From the NCBI GenBank assembly GCA_028696075.1, contig JAQVHS010000012.1:1-60113 (forward strand): a stretch of DNA of 60,113 nt. The letters run 5' to 3'. Both the position numbers and the translations under genes were made by a program. The notes beneath the pieces were generated by a model that saw only the letters and a list, made by a program, of their open reading frames with translations, was not told the origin of the DNA and did no database searches. Below are positions 50,509 to 59,696 of the stretch, in pieces (within the stretch, counting starts at the first letter, position 1; every line of letters starts with the position of its first letter). Origin of the DNA: Candidatus Gastranaerophilales bacterium (GTDB taxonomy: Bacteria; Cyanobacteriota; Vampirovibrionia; Gastranaerophilales; JAILCC01).

Positions 50509-53175
50509 CTAGTGATGACAAACAGCTTTAGAGTCTTTATCTTCTAAAACAGCTTGAGCAGCAGCTAATCTTGCTACGGGAACTCTGAATGGTGAGCAGC
50601 TTACATAGTTTAAGCCGATTCTGTGGCAGAATTTCACTGATTCAGGGTCGCCGCCGTGTTCGCCGCAAATACCTCTCTTTAGGTTTGGTCTTACAGGCAA
50701 CGCTTTTTCCAAAGCGATTTGCATAAGCTGACCGACACCTTCTTGGTCAAGAGTTTCAAACGGGTTAGCAGGAAGAATTTTTTGTTCAACATAGTTGTTC
50801 AAGAATTTACCTTCCGCATCATCACGGCTGTAGCCAAATGTCATTTGAGTTAAGTCATTTGTACCGAAGCTGAAGAACTCTGCATATTCTGCAACTTGAT
50901 CAGCAGTTAAGGCAGCTCTTGGGATTTCAATCATTGTACCGAATTGATAATCAACGTTGATACCTTTTTCTTCCATAACTTGTTTAGCTACGCGCTCAAG
51001 CACTGTTCTTGCTTCTTTTAACTCGTTTACGTGTCCTATAAGAGGAATCATAATTTCAGGTTTAACATTTAGCCCTTCTTTTTTAAGGTCGCAAGCAGCT
51101 TCAAAGATAGCTCTTACTTGCATTTCATTAATTTCAGGGTAAGTTAAGCCTAAACGACATCCTCTTAAGCCCATCATTGGGTTGGATTCGCTTAAACCTT
51201 CAACGATGTTAAGCATATCTTCTTTTGCTTTATAGTCTTGACCTGTGGCTTTTAGAGTAGCAACTTCAGCTATTAATTCTTCTTTTGAAGGTAAGAATTC
51301 GTGAAGCGGCGGGTCTAATAAACGGATAGTCATTGGTAGTTCGCCTAACGCTTTGAACATAGCGTAGAAATCAGAATATTGCATAGGAAGTAATTTGTCC
51401 AAAGCATCTTTTCTAGCTTCAGCAGTACCTGCAATAATCATTTTTTGTACCCATGGAAGTCTGTCGGGGTCCATAAACATATGCTCTGTTCTGCAAAGTC
51501 CGACACCTTTAGCTCCAAGCTCAAGCGCTTTTTTAACGTCAGTAGGAGTATCAGCGTTAGCTCTTACTAGAAGTTGTTTTGTTTCATCAACCCAGTTGAA
51601 TAATATTTCAAAGTTTTCATCCATTTTAGGGTCAATTGTGGTGATTGAACCGGCATAAACTTCACCTTCGCCTGCATCCATAGAGATTATATCTTCTTTT
51701 TTGTATACAGTACCGTCAGAAGTTGTTAAAGTTTGGTTTTTAAGGTCGATTTTCAAGTCTTCGCAACCTGCAACGCAAGCTTTACCCATACCTTTAGCAA
51801 CAACAGCAGCGTGAGAAGTCATACCGCCTCTAAGCGTTAATACACCCTGAGCGGCAATCATACCGTGAATGTCATCAGGGCAAGTTTCAATTCTTACCAA
51901 AATAACTTTTTCACCGGCAGTACCTCTGTCAGCAGCTTCTTGCGTATCAAATATGATTTTACCTACAGCAGCACCCGGGGAAGCAGCTAAACCTTTTGCA
52001 ATAAGTTTTGCATTCTTTTTAGCGGCAGGGTCGAAACTTGGTAACATTAATTGGTACAATTGAGCAGGGTCAACTAATTGGATTGCTCTTTCTTTTGAAA
52101 TTGTACCTTCTTTAGCCATTTCAACGGCAATTCTAACCGCAGCAGCAGCTGTTCTTTTACCGTTTCTTGTTTGAAGAATGTATAATTTACCTCTTTCGAT
52201 TGTAAATTCCATATCTTGAACATCTTTGTAATGGTTTTCAAGTTTTTTTGCTATATCAACATATTGTTCATAAAGAGCAGGCATTTCTTGAGAAAGTTCT
52301 GCAATTTGTTTAGGGGTTCTGATACCGGCAACAACGTCTTCACCTTGAGCGTTAGTTAAGTATTCGCCGTAGAATTTGTTTTCACCTGTAGATGGGTTTC
52401 TTGTGAAAGAAACACCTGTAGCAGAATCGTTACCCATATTACCGAATACCATTGTTTGAACGTTTACGGCTGTACCGTATCTGTGGTCAATTTTGTAGTG
52501 GTTTCTGTAAGCAACCGCACGAGGAATGTTCCAAGAACTGAATACTGCTTCGATAGCTGCTTGTAATTGTTCGTAAGGATCTTGAGGGAATTCTTTTCCT
52601 GTTTCCGCTTTAATTAATTCTTTGTAAGCGGGGATAAGAGATTTTAAACCGTCAATGCTTACTTCTGTATCAAGTTTAACACCTTCTTTAGCTTTTACTT
52701 CGTCAAGAATTTCTTCAAATTTTTCTCTTTCGATTTCCCATGCAACGGAGCCAAACATCGTTAAGAAACGACGATAACTGTCGTATACAAATCTTTCGTT
52801 ATTAGTAAGGTTTAATAAACCTACTAATGTACGATCATTTAAACCCAGGTTTAAAATCGTTTCCATCATACCGGGCATTGATAATCTTGCGCCTGAACGT
52901 ACGGAAACAAGCAGTGGATTAGTTTCATCACCGAATTTTTTACCTGTTTGTCGTTCAACCTCAGCCAAAGCCGCTTTTACGTCATCCATAAGACCTGCAG
53001 GCATTTGATTACCGTTGTCAATGTATTCCATACAAGTTTCTGTAGTGATAGTAAGTCCCGGAGGTACAGGCAGACCTGCGTTTGTCATCTCGGCAAGATT
53101 AGCACCTTTACCGCCAAGAAGATTTTTCATGGTGGCATTGCCTTCTCTAAATAACCATACTCGTTTGTTTGTCAT
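50509..53175 (-). CDS. ppdK: pyruvate, phosphate dikinase
   Basis: This 888-aa enzyme interconverts pyruvate, ATP and phosphate with PEP, AMP and diphosphate, acting in glycolysis or gluconeogenesis in many anaerobes. It has the N-terminal ATP-grasp domain (GGKGANLAEMTNAGLPVPPG), the phospho-His domain LTLRGGMTSHAAVVAKGMG with catalytic His, and a C-terminal PEP/pyruvate barrel ending GICGEHGGDPESVKFC. The full length is normal. AGGAGATC precedes the ATG. It is monocistronic. Confidence 0.97.
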   Translation of the reverse strand: MTNKRVWLFREGNATMKNLLGGKGANLAEMTNAGLPVPPGLTITTETCMEYIDNGNQMPAGLMDDVKAALAEVERQTGKKFGDETNPLLVSVRSGARLSMPGMMETILNLGLNDRTLVGLLNLTNNERFVYDSYRRFLTMFGSVAWEIEREKFEEILDEVKAKEGVKLDTEVSIDGLKSLIPAYKELIKAETGKEFPQDPYEQLQAAIEAVFSSWNIPRAVAYRNHYKIDHRYGTAVNVQTMVFGNMGNDSATGVSFTRNPSTGENKFYGEYLTNAQGEDVVAGIRTPKQIAELSQEMPALYEQYVDIAKKLENHYKDVQDMEFTIERGKLYILQTRNGKRTAAAAVRIAVEMAKEGTISKERAIQLVDPAQLYQLMLPSFDPAAKKNAKLIAKGLAASPGAAVGKIIFDTQEAADRGTAGEKVILVRIETCPDDIHGMIAAQGVLTLRGGMTSHAAVVAKGMGKACVAGCEDLKIDLKNQTLTTSDGTVYKKEDIISMDAGEGEVYAGSITTIDPKMDENFEILFNWVDETKQLLVRANADTPTDVKKALELGAKGVGLCRTEHMFMDPDRLPWVQKMIIAGTAEARKDALDKLLPMQYSDFYAMFKALGELPMTIRLLDPPLHEFLPSKEELIAEVATLKATGQDYKAKEDMLNIVEGLSESNPMMGLRGCRLGLTYPEINEMQVRAIFEAACDLKKEGLNVKPEIMIPLIGHVNELKEARTVLERVAKQVMEEKGINVDYQFGTMIEIPRAALTADQVAEYAEFFSFGTNDLTQMTFGYSRDDAEGKFLNNYVEQKILPANPFETLDQEGVGQLMQIALEKALPVRPNLKRGICGEHGGDPESVKFCHRIGLNYVSCSPFRVPVARLAAAQAVLEDKDSKAVCHH

Positions 53176-53274
53176 AAATTTGATCTCCTATTTATCTAAC
53201 AATGAATTAATTTTATGGTAATAAACAAGAGTTTTATATCACAAACATACTTATATTACAAATCTTTTTTAGGT

Positions 53275-53631
53275 TTATTTTGACAAATTAATCAATGCTC
53301 TCAAGGATTTTGCGGTATTTAAAAATTCTTCTTCTTTATTGTGAGAGATAGTTTCATCGATAATTTTTAATAATTCTGTTTTATCCTCAAGCGCTAAAAG
53401 TCCGTTAACTGTTGTCATTGCTACTTTTGTACTCAAATCATGAACCCCTTTGCCCTGTTTTGTTAAAAGGATTCTCAGAGCATCACAGCTGTTTCTTCTA
53501 ATGAGCGCTTTTGCGGTTTCTGTTCTTATTTCTTCTTTTGCACTGTTTGTACCAACGTCTTCTAAAACAGCAACGGCATTCATATCATCATGCCTGCCCA
53601 ATGCTTCAATAATTTTTAATGCATTTTTCAT
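53275..53631 (-). CDS. HEAT-repeat-like small protein
   Basis: This 118-aa all-helical protein shows the pattern of HEAT-like repeats: NALKIIEALGRHDDMNAVAVLEDVG, then IRTETAKALIRRNSCDALRILL and STKVAMTTVNGLLALEDKTELL, each a helix pair of about 35 residues. It has no signal peptide. It lies 8 bp downstream of the 153-aa gene at 53640, so the two are co-transcribed. Role unknown, probably protein binding. Confidence 0.65.
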   Translation of the reverse strand: MKNALKIIEALGRHDDMNAVAVLEDVGTNSAKEEIRTETAKALIRRNSCDALRILLTKQGKGVHDLSTKVAMTTVNGLLALEDKTELLKIIDETISHNKEEEFLNTAKSLRALINLSK

Positions 53632-53639
53632 ATTACACC

Positions 53640-54101
53640 TTACGCTTTCAATTCTTCTTCAAGTAACCCGCGAAGTTCATAAGTCGGCATTTTTACGTAT
53701 TTTCTTACGTCTTTGTCCAACGTTAATAAAGAAATCTCTTTGCCTATGGAGTGCATTGCATCGGTTAATGTTATTGAATTTAGTGTATTGTAGCCTTCTT
53801 TTACTTTACCTGCAAAAGATATTACGGGTTGGAACATTTCTCTTGTTTTGTTTCTTGCTATTTCCATTCCTGCGTTAAATCTTTGGGTAAATTCAGCTAT
53901 CTTTTTCATCACAAAATTAGTTGAATTTTCTTCTTTAAGTGAAGAGTTTTGGAACATATCAGCATTTAATGCTGATTTAAAAGATATTTTGAACGGGTTA
54001 TTGCTGAAAGCCGGCTGTTGTGCATTTTGCGTCTGTTGCTGGTTTGTTTCTTGTGTTTTAAAAAAATTGACTTTGATAGATGGAAAAGTAATCTTGTTCA
54101 T
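53640..54101 (-). CDS. lineage-specific protein, unknown function
   Basis: This 153-aa protein has a Gln/Asn-rich N-terminus containing two short aromatic motifs, IKVNFFKTQ (9-17) and FKISFKSALNADMF (37-50), followed by a helical basic body. No membrane helix or signal peptide is seen. The second motif resembles those in the proteins at 5642, 18824 and 40188. It is transcribed with the HEAT-like gene. No family is recognised. Confidence 0.6.
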   Translation of the reverse strand: MNKITFPSIKVNFFKTQETNQQQTQNAQQPAFSNNPFKISFKSALNADMFQNSSLKEENSTNFVMKKIAEFTQRFNAGMEIARNKTREMFQPVISFAGKVKEGYNTLNSITLTDAMHSIGKEISLLTLDKDVRKYVKMPTYELRGLLEEELKA

Positions 54102-54174
54102 TGGATTTCTAGCCTTTCATATTAGTAAGCGTATATAAATGAAATCTACCATATATATTTTTTTACAAAATCAT

Positions 54175-55962
54175 TCAAATGCTGTAGATTTCCATTTGGC
54201 ATTTTTGACAATTAAATATCAACTTGTACTTTTGTTTTTTCTCATCGATTAAGGACCAATTCAGTTTATTGGAGCCGCATTTGCCGAGGTGTGATTTAAG
54301 ACAAAATTTTGTTGTCATTAGTTTTTTGTCCTTTATTGCCGAAGTTGATTCAAGAGCTTTTTCAACAATAGTGCAGCCATGTTTTAGGTAGAAATTTTCT
54401 GCGTATTTGTTGTGGATATTTGCGCTATAGTCGAGTTCTTCTATAGGGTAATTTTTTGCATTATCAACTCTTGCTTCACCCTTTGGTGTATTATTTCCTA
54501 TCCTAAGGTTTTGCAGGGCAGCAAATAATTCCCTTCTTATTTCATTTAGTGTGTTTATGGAAATAAACGGAATCTCTTTTAAATTTATAGTTACCTCTGT
54601 TATTTCGAAAATGCCGCCCCCTGATTTTGAAAGTTGTTTTTTTATATTATTTAATGCGCCTTCTTCTTTTTGCGCTTTTTCAAATTCTTGTTGAATTTGA
54701 ACGTCAACCGTATTTGTTCCGTCAGTGATTTTTAAAATCAAGCCGTCCTCAACGGTTATTTGAGCAGGTATTTTCCTTGTTGTTGAGGAATTTTTAAGAG
54801 CTTTTTCAAACTTAATATCAAAGTTCCTGTATATAATAGTACCAGGCTCAATACCGCTAATATTTTGGACGGTAATGATATTTTCCTTAACGTTATTGAT
54901 TAGCGTGCCTTTAAGTTCTTTATCTTTGGTAAAAAAGCATACACCGTCACCGTTTGAAAGGGTTTTATCGGTTTTTACCGTAAATTTGTCTTTTTCTATT
55001 TTTACTACCGTACCTATTTTTTCGCCCAGTGCCTTAGGTGTGTCCTGGTTGATGAGATTCTTTTCTCTTTTGAATAAAAAATATTTGGTGAAACCTCTGT
55101 TAAAACTTTTATTTAAATCAGGTTCAAAGTCAAAATTTACAATACCGTCAGAGCTTTTTAAATATTCTGAACTTTCAAAAATATAATCCAGTTTTTTTCT
55201 GTAGTATGCGACAACATTCTTAACATAAGGTTCATCTTTCATCCTGCCTTCTATTTTTAGCGAAGTTACCCCTGCATCAAGCAGTTCAAGAAGGTTATCA
55301 GAGAGATTAAAATCCTTTAATGAGAGAAGATATTTATCCTTAATTAAAATATTGGAATTTTCGTCAAGCAGGGTATATGTTTTTCGGCAAGGTTGGGCGC
55401 ATTCTCCCCTGTTTGCGCTTCGTCCCCCATTGGCGCAGCTCATATAGCATTGTCCGCTGTATGATACGCACAATGCTCCGTGAATGAAATATTCCAACTC
55501 AATGTCTGTTTTCGATGAGATTTCTTTTATCTGCTCCAGCGAAAATTCTCTCGGGAGTACAACTCTTTTTATCCCCGTATCTTGAAGAAACAGGATTTTT
55601 TCAAGGCTATCGTTGTTCATTTGAGTGCTTGCATGGAGCGAGATAGGAGGCAGGTCAATTTCTAAAAGCCCAATGTCCTGAATAATAATTGCATCAGCAC
55701 CTATGTCGTATAGTTTATAAATCAGCTTTTGAGCTTCGGGGATTTCTTTATCAGTAAGAATAGTGTTTAGCGTTATATAAATTTTTGCGCTATATTGGTG
55801 GGCATAGCTGATGAGTTCTTCTATTTCCCGGATGGAATTGCCTGCTTTTGAGCGGGCGCCGAATTTTTCCGCACCGATATAGACGGCATCCGCACCAAAA
55901 TTTATAGCGCTTTTGGCTATTTGGGCATCTTTTGCGGGGGCTAAAAGTTCAATTTTTTTCAT
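54175..55962 (-). CDS. peptidase U32-family protein (RlhA-like)
   Basis: This 595-aa protein starts with the U32 barrel (LLAPAKDAQIAKSAINFGADAVYIG) and has the U32 signature EYFIHGALCVSYSGQCYMS followed by the cysteine cluster CANGGRSANRGECAQPC. Further domains carry beta-barrel segments and two late cysteines (CQKCQ). These features match the large U32 proteins; E. coli RlhA of this group is needed for 23S rRNA hydroxylation, so protease activity should not be assumed. It overlaps serB by 4 bases. Confidence 0.88.
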   Translation of the reverse strand: MKKIELLAPAKDAQIAKSAINFGADAVYIGAEKFGARSKAGNSIREIEELISYAHQYSAKIYITLNTILTDKEIPEAQKLIYKLYDIGADAIIIQDIGLLEIDLPPISLHASTQMNNDSLEKILFLQDTGIKRVVLPREFSLEQIKEISSKTDIELEYFIHGALCVSYSGQCYMSCANGGRSANRGECAQPCRKTYTLLDENSNILIKDKYLLSLKDFNLSDNLLELLDAGVTSLKIEGRMKDEPYVKNVVAYYRKKLDYIFESSEYLKSSDGIVNFDFEPDLNKSFNRGFTKYFLFKREKNLINQDTPKALGEKIGTVVKIEKDKFTVKTDKTLSNGDGVCFFTKDKELKGTLINNVKENIITVQNISGIEPGTIIYRNFDIKFEKALKNSSTTRKIPAQITVEDGLILKITDGTNTVDVQIQQEFEKAQKEEGALNNIKKQLSKSGGGIFEITEVTINLKEIPFISINTLNEIRRELFAALQNLRIGNNTPKGEARVDNAKNYPIEELDYSANIHNKYAENFYLKHGCTIVEKALESTSAIKDKKLMTTKFCLKSHLGKCGSNKLNWSLIDEKKQKYKLIFNCQKCQMEIYSI

Positions 55963-56585
55963 AGTTTTATGTGATTAAGTATATTCAGAAGATTTTTATC
56001 GTCCACAATTACGTTTGCTGCCTTTTTTAGCGTGTCTTTAGCGCAAAAAGCCACTTTTGTACCTGCGTATTTAAACATGCTCAAATCATTTGCGCCATCA
56101 CCTACGGTCATTGTATCTTCTGTTGAAATATTTAATATGGTTTGTATTTTTTGCAGCATAATGCCTTTTGAATTTCCGGCGCACATTTCACCGTAAACAA
56201 GCCCCGTCAGATATCCGTTTTTTTCATGAAGAATATTACAGAAACCCTCGTCAAATCCAAGATGTTCTTTGGCAGGGATAAGAGCGTTGGCGAAACCTCC
56301 GCTAAAGCAGATGACTTTTATATTGTTGGATTTCAATTCTTTTATAAGTTCTTTTGCCCCTTTTATATATGGAAAATTCGAGCAGATTTCATTAACGTGT
56401 TTTACTTCCATTCCTTTTAAATAAGACACTCTTTGAGTTAAACTTTCAAAAAAATCAAGTTCCCCATTCATGGCTTTTTCGGTTATGGTTTTCATTTTTT
56501 CTTTTATATCAGCATCTTGAGCTATATATTCCAACGTTTCACCGTCCATAAGTGTAGAGTCAAAGTCAAAAACCGCCAGTTTCAT
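55959..56585 (-). CDS. serB: phosphoserine phosphatase-like HAD enzyme
   Basis: This 208-aa HAD protein has the nucleophile motif VFDFDSTLMDGE (5-16, Asp7 and Asp9), motif II CFSGGF and motif III/IV TVGDGANDLSMFKYAG, the SerB pattern in which residues GANDLSMF hold magnesium. It should release serine from phosphoserine, the last step of serine synthesis. The small cap domain fits SerB. It overlaps motB by one base and the U32 gene by 4 bases. Related phosphatases with other substrates are possible. Confidence 0.85.
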   Translation of the reverse strand: MKLAVFDFDSTLMDGETLEYIAQDADIKEKMKTITEKAMNGELDFFESLTQRVSYLKGMEVKHVNEICSNFPYIKGAKELIKELKSNNIKVICFSGGFANALIPAKEHLGFDEGFCNILHEKNGYLTGLVYGEMCAGNSKGIMLQKIQTILNISTEDTMTVGDGANDLSMFKYAGTKVAFCAKDTLKKAANVIVDDKNLLNILNHIKL

Positions 56586-57592
56586 TAATGTCTCTCCAAT
56601 TTGCTACGCTCTTGCTGTGTGTTTTTTTCAAACTTTTTAATAGCTTCTTTTACGGATTGATTTTGAGATTTGTTGTATTCATCAAGGATAATTATACTAT
56701 CTTCCCCGCCTTGGGATTCTTGCATAAGTTCTTTAGCCGCATCGCTTAAGTCGTTTCCCTTGGGATTTTTTACTTTTATTTGGGCATTTTGAAGAGAGAT
56801 GGTTTGTTCTCCAAACGGTTCGTTCTTAGCAAGTTTATTTCTTAATATTACTATTTCAACTCTGCGGTTTTTATTTCTTCCTGCTAAAGTAGAATTTGGC
56901 GCAATGGGTTTCGTATCGGCATAACCTGTTACTGATATAAGATTGGGTTTGGTTTTAGTCTTATCTATTAAATATCTTCCGACACTTGCTGCACGAGCGG
57001 AAGACAACTCCCAGTTAGACGGATAAATTCCGCTTTGTAACGGTAAATTATCTGTATGCCCTTCTATTCTTACAAGGTGATTTTTGAATTTTGAGTTAAT
57101 TTCAGCGCCTATTTTTTCCAAGGTTTTAAACGATTCGGGATTAAGTTCTGCCGATGCGGAGTTAAAATACATTGTTGTTTTTAACCTGATTACAAGCCCC
57201 CTGTCTGTTATCTCTGTTTCTACGCCGCTGATATCACCTTCATTAAGTGCTTTATCCAATTCTCCTTTGATTTTTTCCATGGAAGATTGTTCATATTTTT
57301 GGCTTATGTATTCAAGCAACGGCGGTACCATAGAATCATTTTCCGCTTGTCCTGAAATATTTAAAATTTGTTGCCCGCTATTGTCTAAAATGCTCATATT
57401 TCCTTTCATTATAGTGGGGCCTGAAAAAGCTTGTCTTATGGATTCTTCCAGTTTTGCATATTCGGCTATATCAATTTGTGATAACGCATAAAGAACTACA
57501 AAAGTTGCAAACAAAAGTGTCATAAAATCAGCATATGACACCAGCCACCTTTCTAAATTAACATGTTCTTCCGCTTTTTTTTTCTTCGCCAT
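56585..57592 (-). CDS. motB: MotB-type stator protein with OmpA domain
   Basis: This 335-aa protein has one membrane helix (about 20-40, LVSYADFMTLLFATFVVLYALS) with the essential proton-path Asp22, a linker region, and a C-terminal peptidoglycan-binding OmpA-like domain (about 130-255, RIEGHTDNLPLQSGIYPSNWELSSARA). The tail is long and charged. It pairs with MotA, 3 bp upstream. A stator may drive a flagellum or another rotating machine; no other flagellar gene is in the window. Confidence 0.9.
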   Translation of the reverse strand: MAKKKKAEEHVNLERWLVSYADFMTLLFATFVVLYALSQIDIAEYAKLEESIRQAFSGPTIMKGNMSILDNSGQQILNISGQAENDSMVPPLLEYISQKYEQSSMEKIKGELDKALNEGDISGVETEITDRGLVIRLKTTMYFNSASAELNPESFKTLEKIGAEINSKFKNHLVRIEGHTDNLPLQSGIYPSNWELSSARAASVGRYLIDKTKTKPNLISVTGYADTKPIAPNSTLAGRNKNRRVEIVILRNKLAKNEPFGEQTISLQNAQIKVKNPKGNDLSDAAKELMQESQGGEDSIIILDEYNKSQNQSVKEAIKKFEKNTQQERSKLERH

Positions 57593-57595
57593 TTT

Positions 57596-58354
57596 CTATG
57601 CTTCTTTTTCGTTCTCCAGTAAAAATGCTTTTAATTTTCTTTCGATAAGAGCAGGGCTTTCGCCTGCTTGTATTGATAAAATACCTTCAATAATAATTTG
57701 TTTGGCTAAAAATTCTTCTTTTGCTTTATATTGAATTCTTGTACTCATAGGAATAGCAATAAGATTTGCAAACCCTACGCCATAAACAGTTGCAACAAAC
57801 GCTACAGCAATACCCGCCCCAAGTTTTGACGGATCTGAAAGGTTTTGCATTACCTGAATTAACCCCAGCACTGCACCTATAATACCAATAGTAGGAGAGT
57901 AACCTCCTGCTCCTTCCCATACTTTTGATGCAGCATGAATTTCTTCTTCCATTTGTCCCATTTTGGTTTCCAATAAATCTCTTACTAAGCTCGGATCAGC
58001 TCCGTCACTGACAGCTTCAAGCCCCATTTTCATAAGTATATCTTCTGCATTTCTTGCATCTTTTTCCAGAGCTATAACCCCTTCTTTTCTGGCTTTTTGT
58101 GCATATACTATTATTTCTTGAATAACGTCGGAAGGATTAACCTTTGGATTGAAAAAACTTTTTTTGAAATATATCATAGAATCTTTTAAAATTTTGGTAG
58201 GAAAGCTTAATACCACAGCACCCGCAGTACCTCCAAATACGATAAATGCTGCTGTTACTTGCAGCAATTGCCCTATATTACCGCCTTCAAGCGCCTGCCC
58301 TATAAGAATACATACCGTCCCCAGTAATATACCTACTATGGTTCCTATATCCAT
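57596..58354 (-). CDS. motA: MotA-type stator protein
   Basis: This 252-aa protein has four membrane helices and the MotA core ASKVWEGAGGYSPTIGIIGAVLGLIQVM (about 141-168) with the conserved Pro of helix 3, and the long cytoplasmic loop (70-140) that contacts the rotor. The final membrane helix region AVAFVATVYGVGFANLIAIP is typical. With MotB it forms an ion-driven stator unit. It leads the operon motA-motB-serB-U32. Confidence 0.92.
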   Translation of the reverse strand: MDIGTIVGILLGTVCILIGQALEGGNIGQLLQVTAAFIVFGGTAGAVVLSFPTKILKDSMIYFKKSFFNPKVNPSDVIQEIIVYAQKARKEGVIALEKDARNAEDILMKMGLEAVSDGADPSLVRDLLETKMGQMEEEIHAASKVWEGAGGYSPTIGIIGAVLGLIQVMQNLSDPSKLGAGIAVAFVATVYGVGFANLIAIPMSTRIQYKAKEEFLAKQIIIEGILSIQAGESPALIERKLKAFLLENEKEA

Positions 58355-58462
58355 AAATTCTCCAATATATTAATATAATAGCTATCTAAGCTAATTTTAT
58401 ACACTGGAGATGAAAAAGTAATCATTCAATCGCTGTATAATATTTAATTGATTAAGCGCTGC

Positions 58463-58502
58463 AAAAAATACGTTTGCCGTATTAACCGCAAACGTATTTT
58501 TT
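58463..58502 (-). terminator. intrinsic terminator with 15-bp stem
   Basis: The perfect arms AAAAAATACGTTTGC (58463-58477) and GCAAACGTATTTTTT (58488-58502) flank a 10-nt loop. It lies 17 bp beyond the stop of the minus-strand 58-aa gene and would also act as a terminator on the plus strand. Confidence 0.8.
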
Positions 58503-58518
58503 AATATTTTTTTATTGA

Positions 58519-58695
58519 TTAATTATGTTGTTTCATTAACCCATAGTATTTTTTATTGGGATTTGTCGATGCCAGGAAGTTTAACACGCCCTGCAGACCT
58601 ACTTTTGTTAAATCAACATCTTTTTCATGCTCGTCTTCTTTTTTTACATCAACGTCTAACGTTGCTATAAAACTGTAAAATTTGCTGCTTAACAT
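58519..58695 (-). CDS. small acidic/helical 58-aa protein
   Basis: A 58-codon frame, start MLSSKFYSFIATLDVDVKK and end KYYGLMKQHN, has a good ribosome binding site (GAGG eight bases before ATG) and is followed by a strong terminator, so it looks like a real gene. The middle is acidic and basic (KKEDEHEKDVD). It has no signal or membrane helix. Function unknown. It lies between rubrerythrin and motA on the same strand. Confidence 0.65.
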   Translation of the reverse strand: MLSSKFYSFIATLDVDVKKEDEHEKDVDLTKVGLQGVLNFLASTNPNKKYYGLMKQHN

Positions 58696-58760
58696 ACTTT
58701 GTACCTCACGCCTTCACCACACATTAATAAAAACAATTTGTCGAAAAAAATTGCCTGGCG

Positions 58761-59300
58761 CTAGATACATTCGCATCTTACAAAGAAATATGCCTGAGGA
58801 TGAGCGCATAAAGGACATTTTACGGGTGCATTTTTGCTTTCATATCCAAACCCGCATTTTCCGCACTCCCAAATTACATCATTATCCCTTGAGAATACTT
58901 TATGGTTATCTATATCGGCTAATAGTTTTCTGTATCTTGCATCGTGATGTTTTTCGACATTTCTTACATTTTTGAAATGATCTGCTATTTCCACAAAACC
59001 TTCCTCGATAGCATCATGTTCATACCTTACATACATATCTGTCCATTCATAATGCTCACCGGCTGCAGCGTCTTGAAGATTTGTATGTGTACGGGGAATT
59101 GCTCCGTCATGTAAAAACTTGAACCAGATTTTTCCGTGTTCTTGTTCATTATTGGCGGTATCTGAAAATATTTTTGCGATTTGGGAATAGCCTTCTTGTT
59201 CGGCTTTTTTGGCATAAAAAGTATATTTATTTCTAGCCATAGACTCAGCAGCAAAAGCTGCCAGCAAGTTCTGCTCTGTCTTGCTTCCTTTTAGTTCCAT
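58761..59300 (-). CDS. rubrerythrin
   Basis: This 179-aa protein reduces hydrogen peroxide in anaerobes. It has a di-iron four-helix domain (residues 1-140, with [25 protein letters not shown] and [10 protein letters not shown] giving the Glu and His ligands) and a C-terminal rubredoxin-like domain with CGKCGFGY and [11 protein letters not shown]. The length is normal. It lies 37 bp after the rubredoxin gene, and the two form a peroxide-defence pair. Confidence 0.95.
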   Translation of the reverse strand: MELKGSKTEQNLLAAFAAESMARNKYTFYAKKAEQEGYSQIAKIFSDTANNEQEHGKIWFKFLHDGAIPRTHTNLQDAAAGEHYEWTDMYVRYEHDAIEEGFVEIADHFKNVRNVEKHHDARYRKLLADIDNHKVFSRDNDVIWECGKCGFGYESKNAPVKCPLCAHPQAYFFVRCECI

Positions 59301-59337
59301 GATACAAAGTTCCTCCCAAGATAGTTAAAATAAGGAT

Positions 59338-59475
59338 TTATGATTCTTCAAATTGATCTTTTCCTGCGCCGCAAAGCGGGCATGTCCAGTCATCTGCTAA
59401 ATCTTCAAAAGCAATGTTATCATTCTCTGCAGGGTCATAAACGTACCCGCACAAAATACAAGTATATTTTTTCAT
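59338..59475 (-). CDS. rubredoxin (45 aa)
   Basis: This small ORF encodes [19 protein letters not shown] and a second site [12 protein letters not shown], the two Cys-x2-Cys pairs that hold one iron, with the usual aromatic Trp and Phe. It should pass electrons to rubrerythrin, whose gene follows at 37 bp on the same strand. A GGAGAAAT ribosome binding site is clear. At 45 aa it is shorter than the common 52-54 aa type, with a shortened loop between the sites. Confidence 0.92.
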   Translation of the reverse strand: MKKYTCILCGYVYDPAENDNIAFEDLADDWTCPLCGAGKDQFEES

Positions 59476-59565
59476 AAATTTCTCCTTATCACCATCAACT
59501 TTATTATATTATTGTGTTTATTTAAATCCGTCAATTGTTTTGCAACAGGCTAATTTAAAAAATAT

Positions 59566-59593
59566 TTGCAGTTTTTGGTTTTTATGTTATTTT
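59566..59593 (+). promoter_or_regulatory. promoter of the tRNA-Ser gene
   Basis: TTGCAG (59566-59571) and TATTTT (59588-59593) are 16 bp apart, with TG one base before the -10. The tRNA begins about 14 bases beyond. Confidence 0.5.
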
Positions 59594-59606
59594 GTTGTAA
59601 TGGTAC

Positions 59607-59696
59607 GGAGAAGTGGCCGAGTGGCTGAAGGCGGCTTCCTGCTAAGAAGTTGTGTGGGGATAACTTGCACCGAGGGTTCGAATCCCTCCTTCTCCG
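59607..59696 (+). tRNA. tRNA-Ser (anticodon GCT)
   Basis: A 90-nt gene folds as a class II tRNA: acceptor stem GGAGAAG/CTTCTCC, D arm GCC/GGC, anticodon stem GCTTC/GAAGT around the loop CTGCTAA with anticodon GCT, a long variable arm, and T arm GAGGG-TTCGAAT-CCCTC. The discriminator is G, as for serine tRNAs. CCA is not encoded. It reads AGC and AGU. Its 3' end is duplicated at 59852-59867. Confidence 0.96.
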
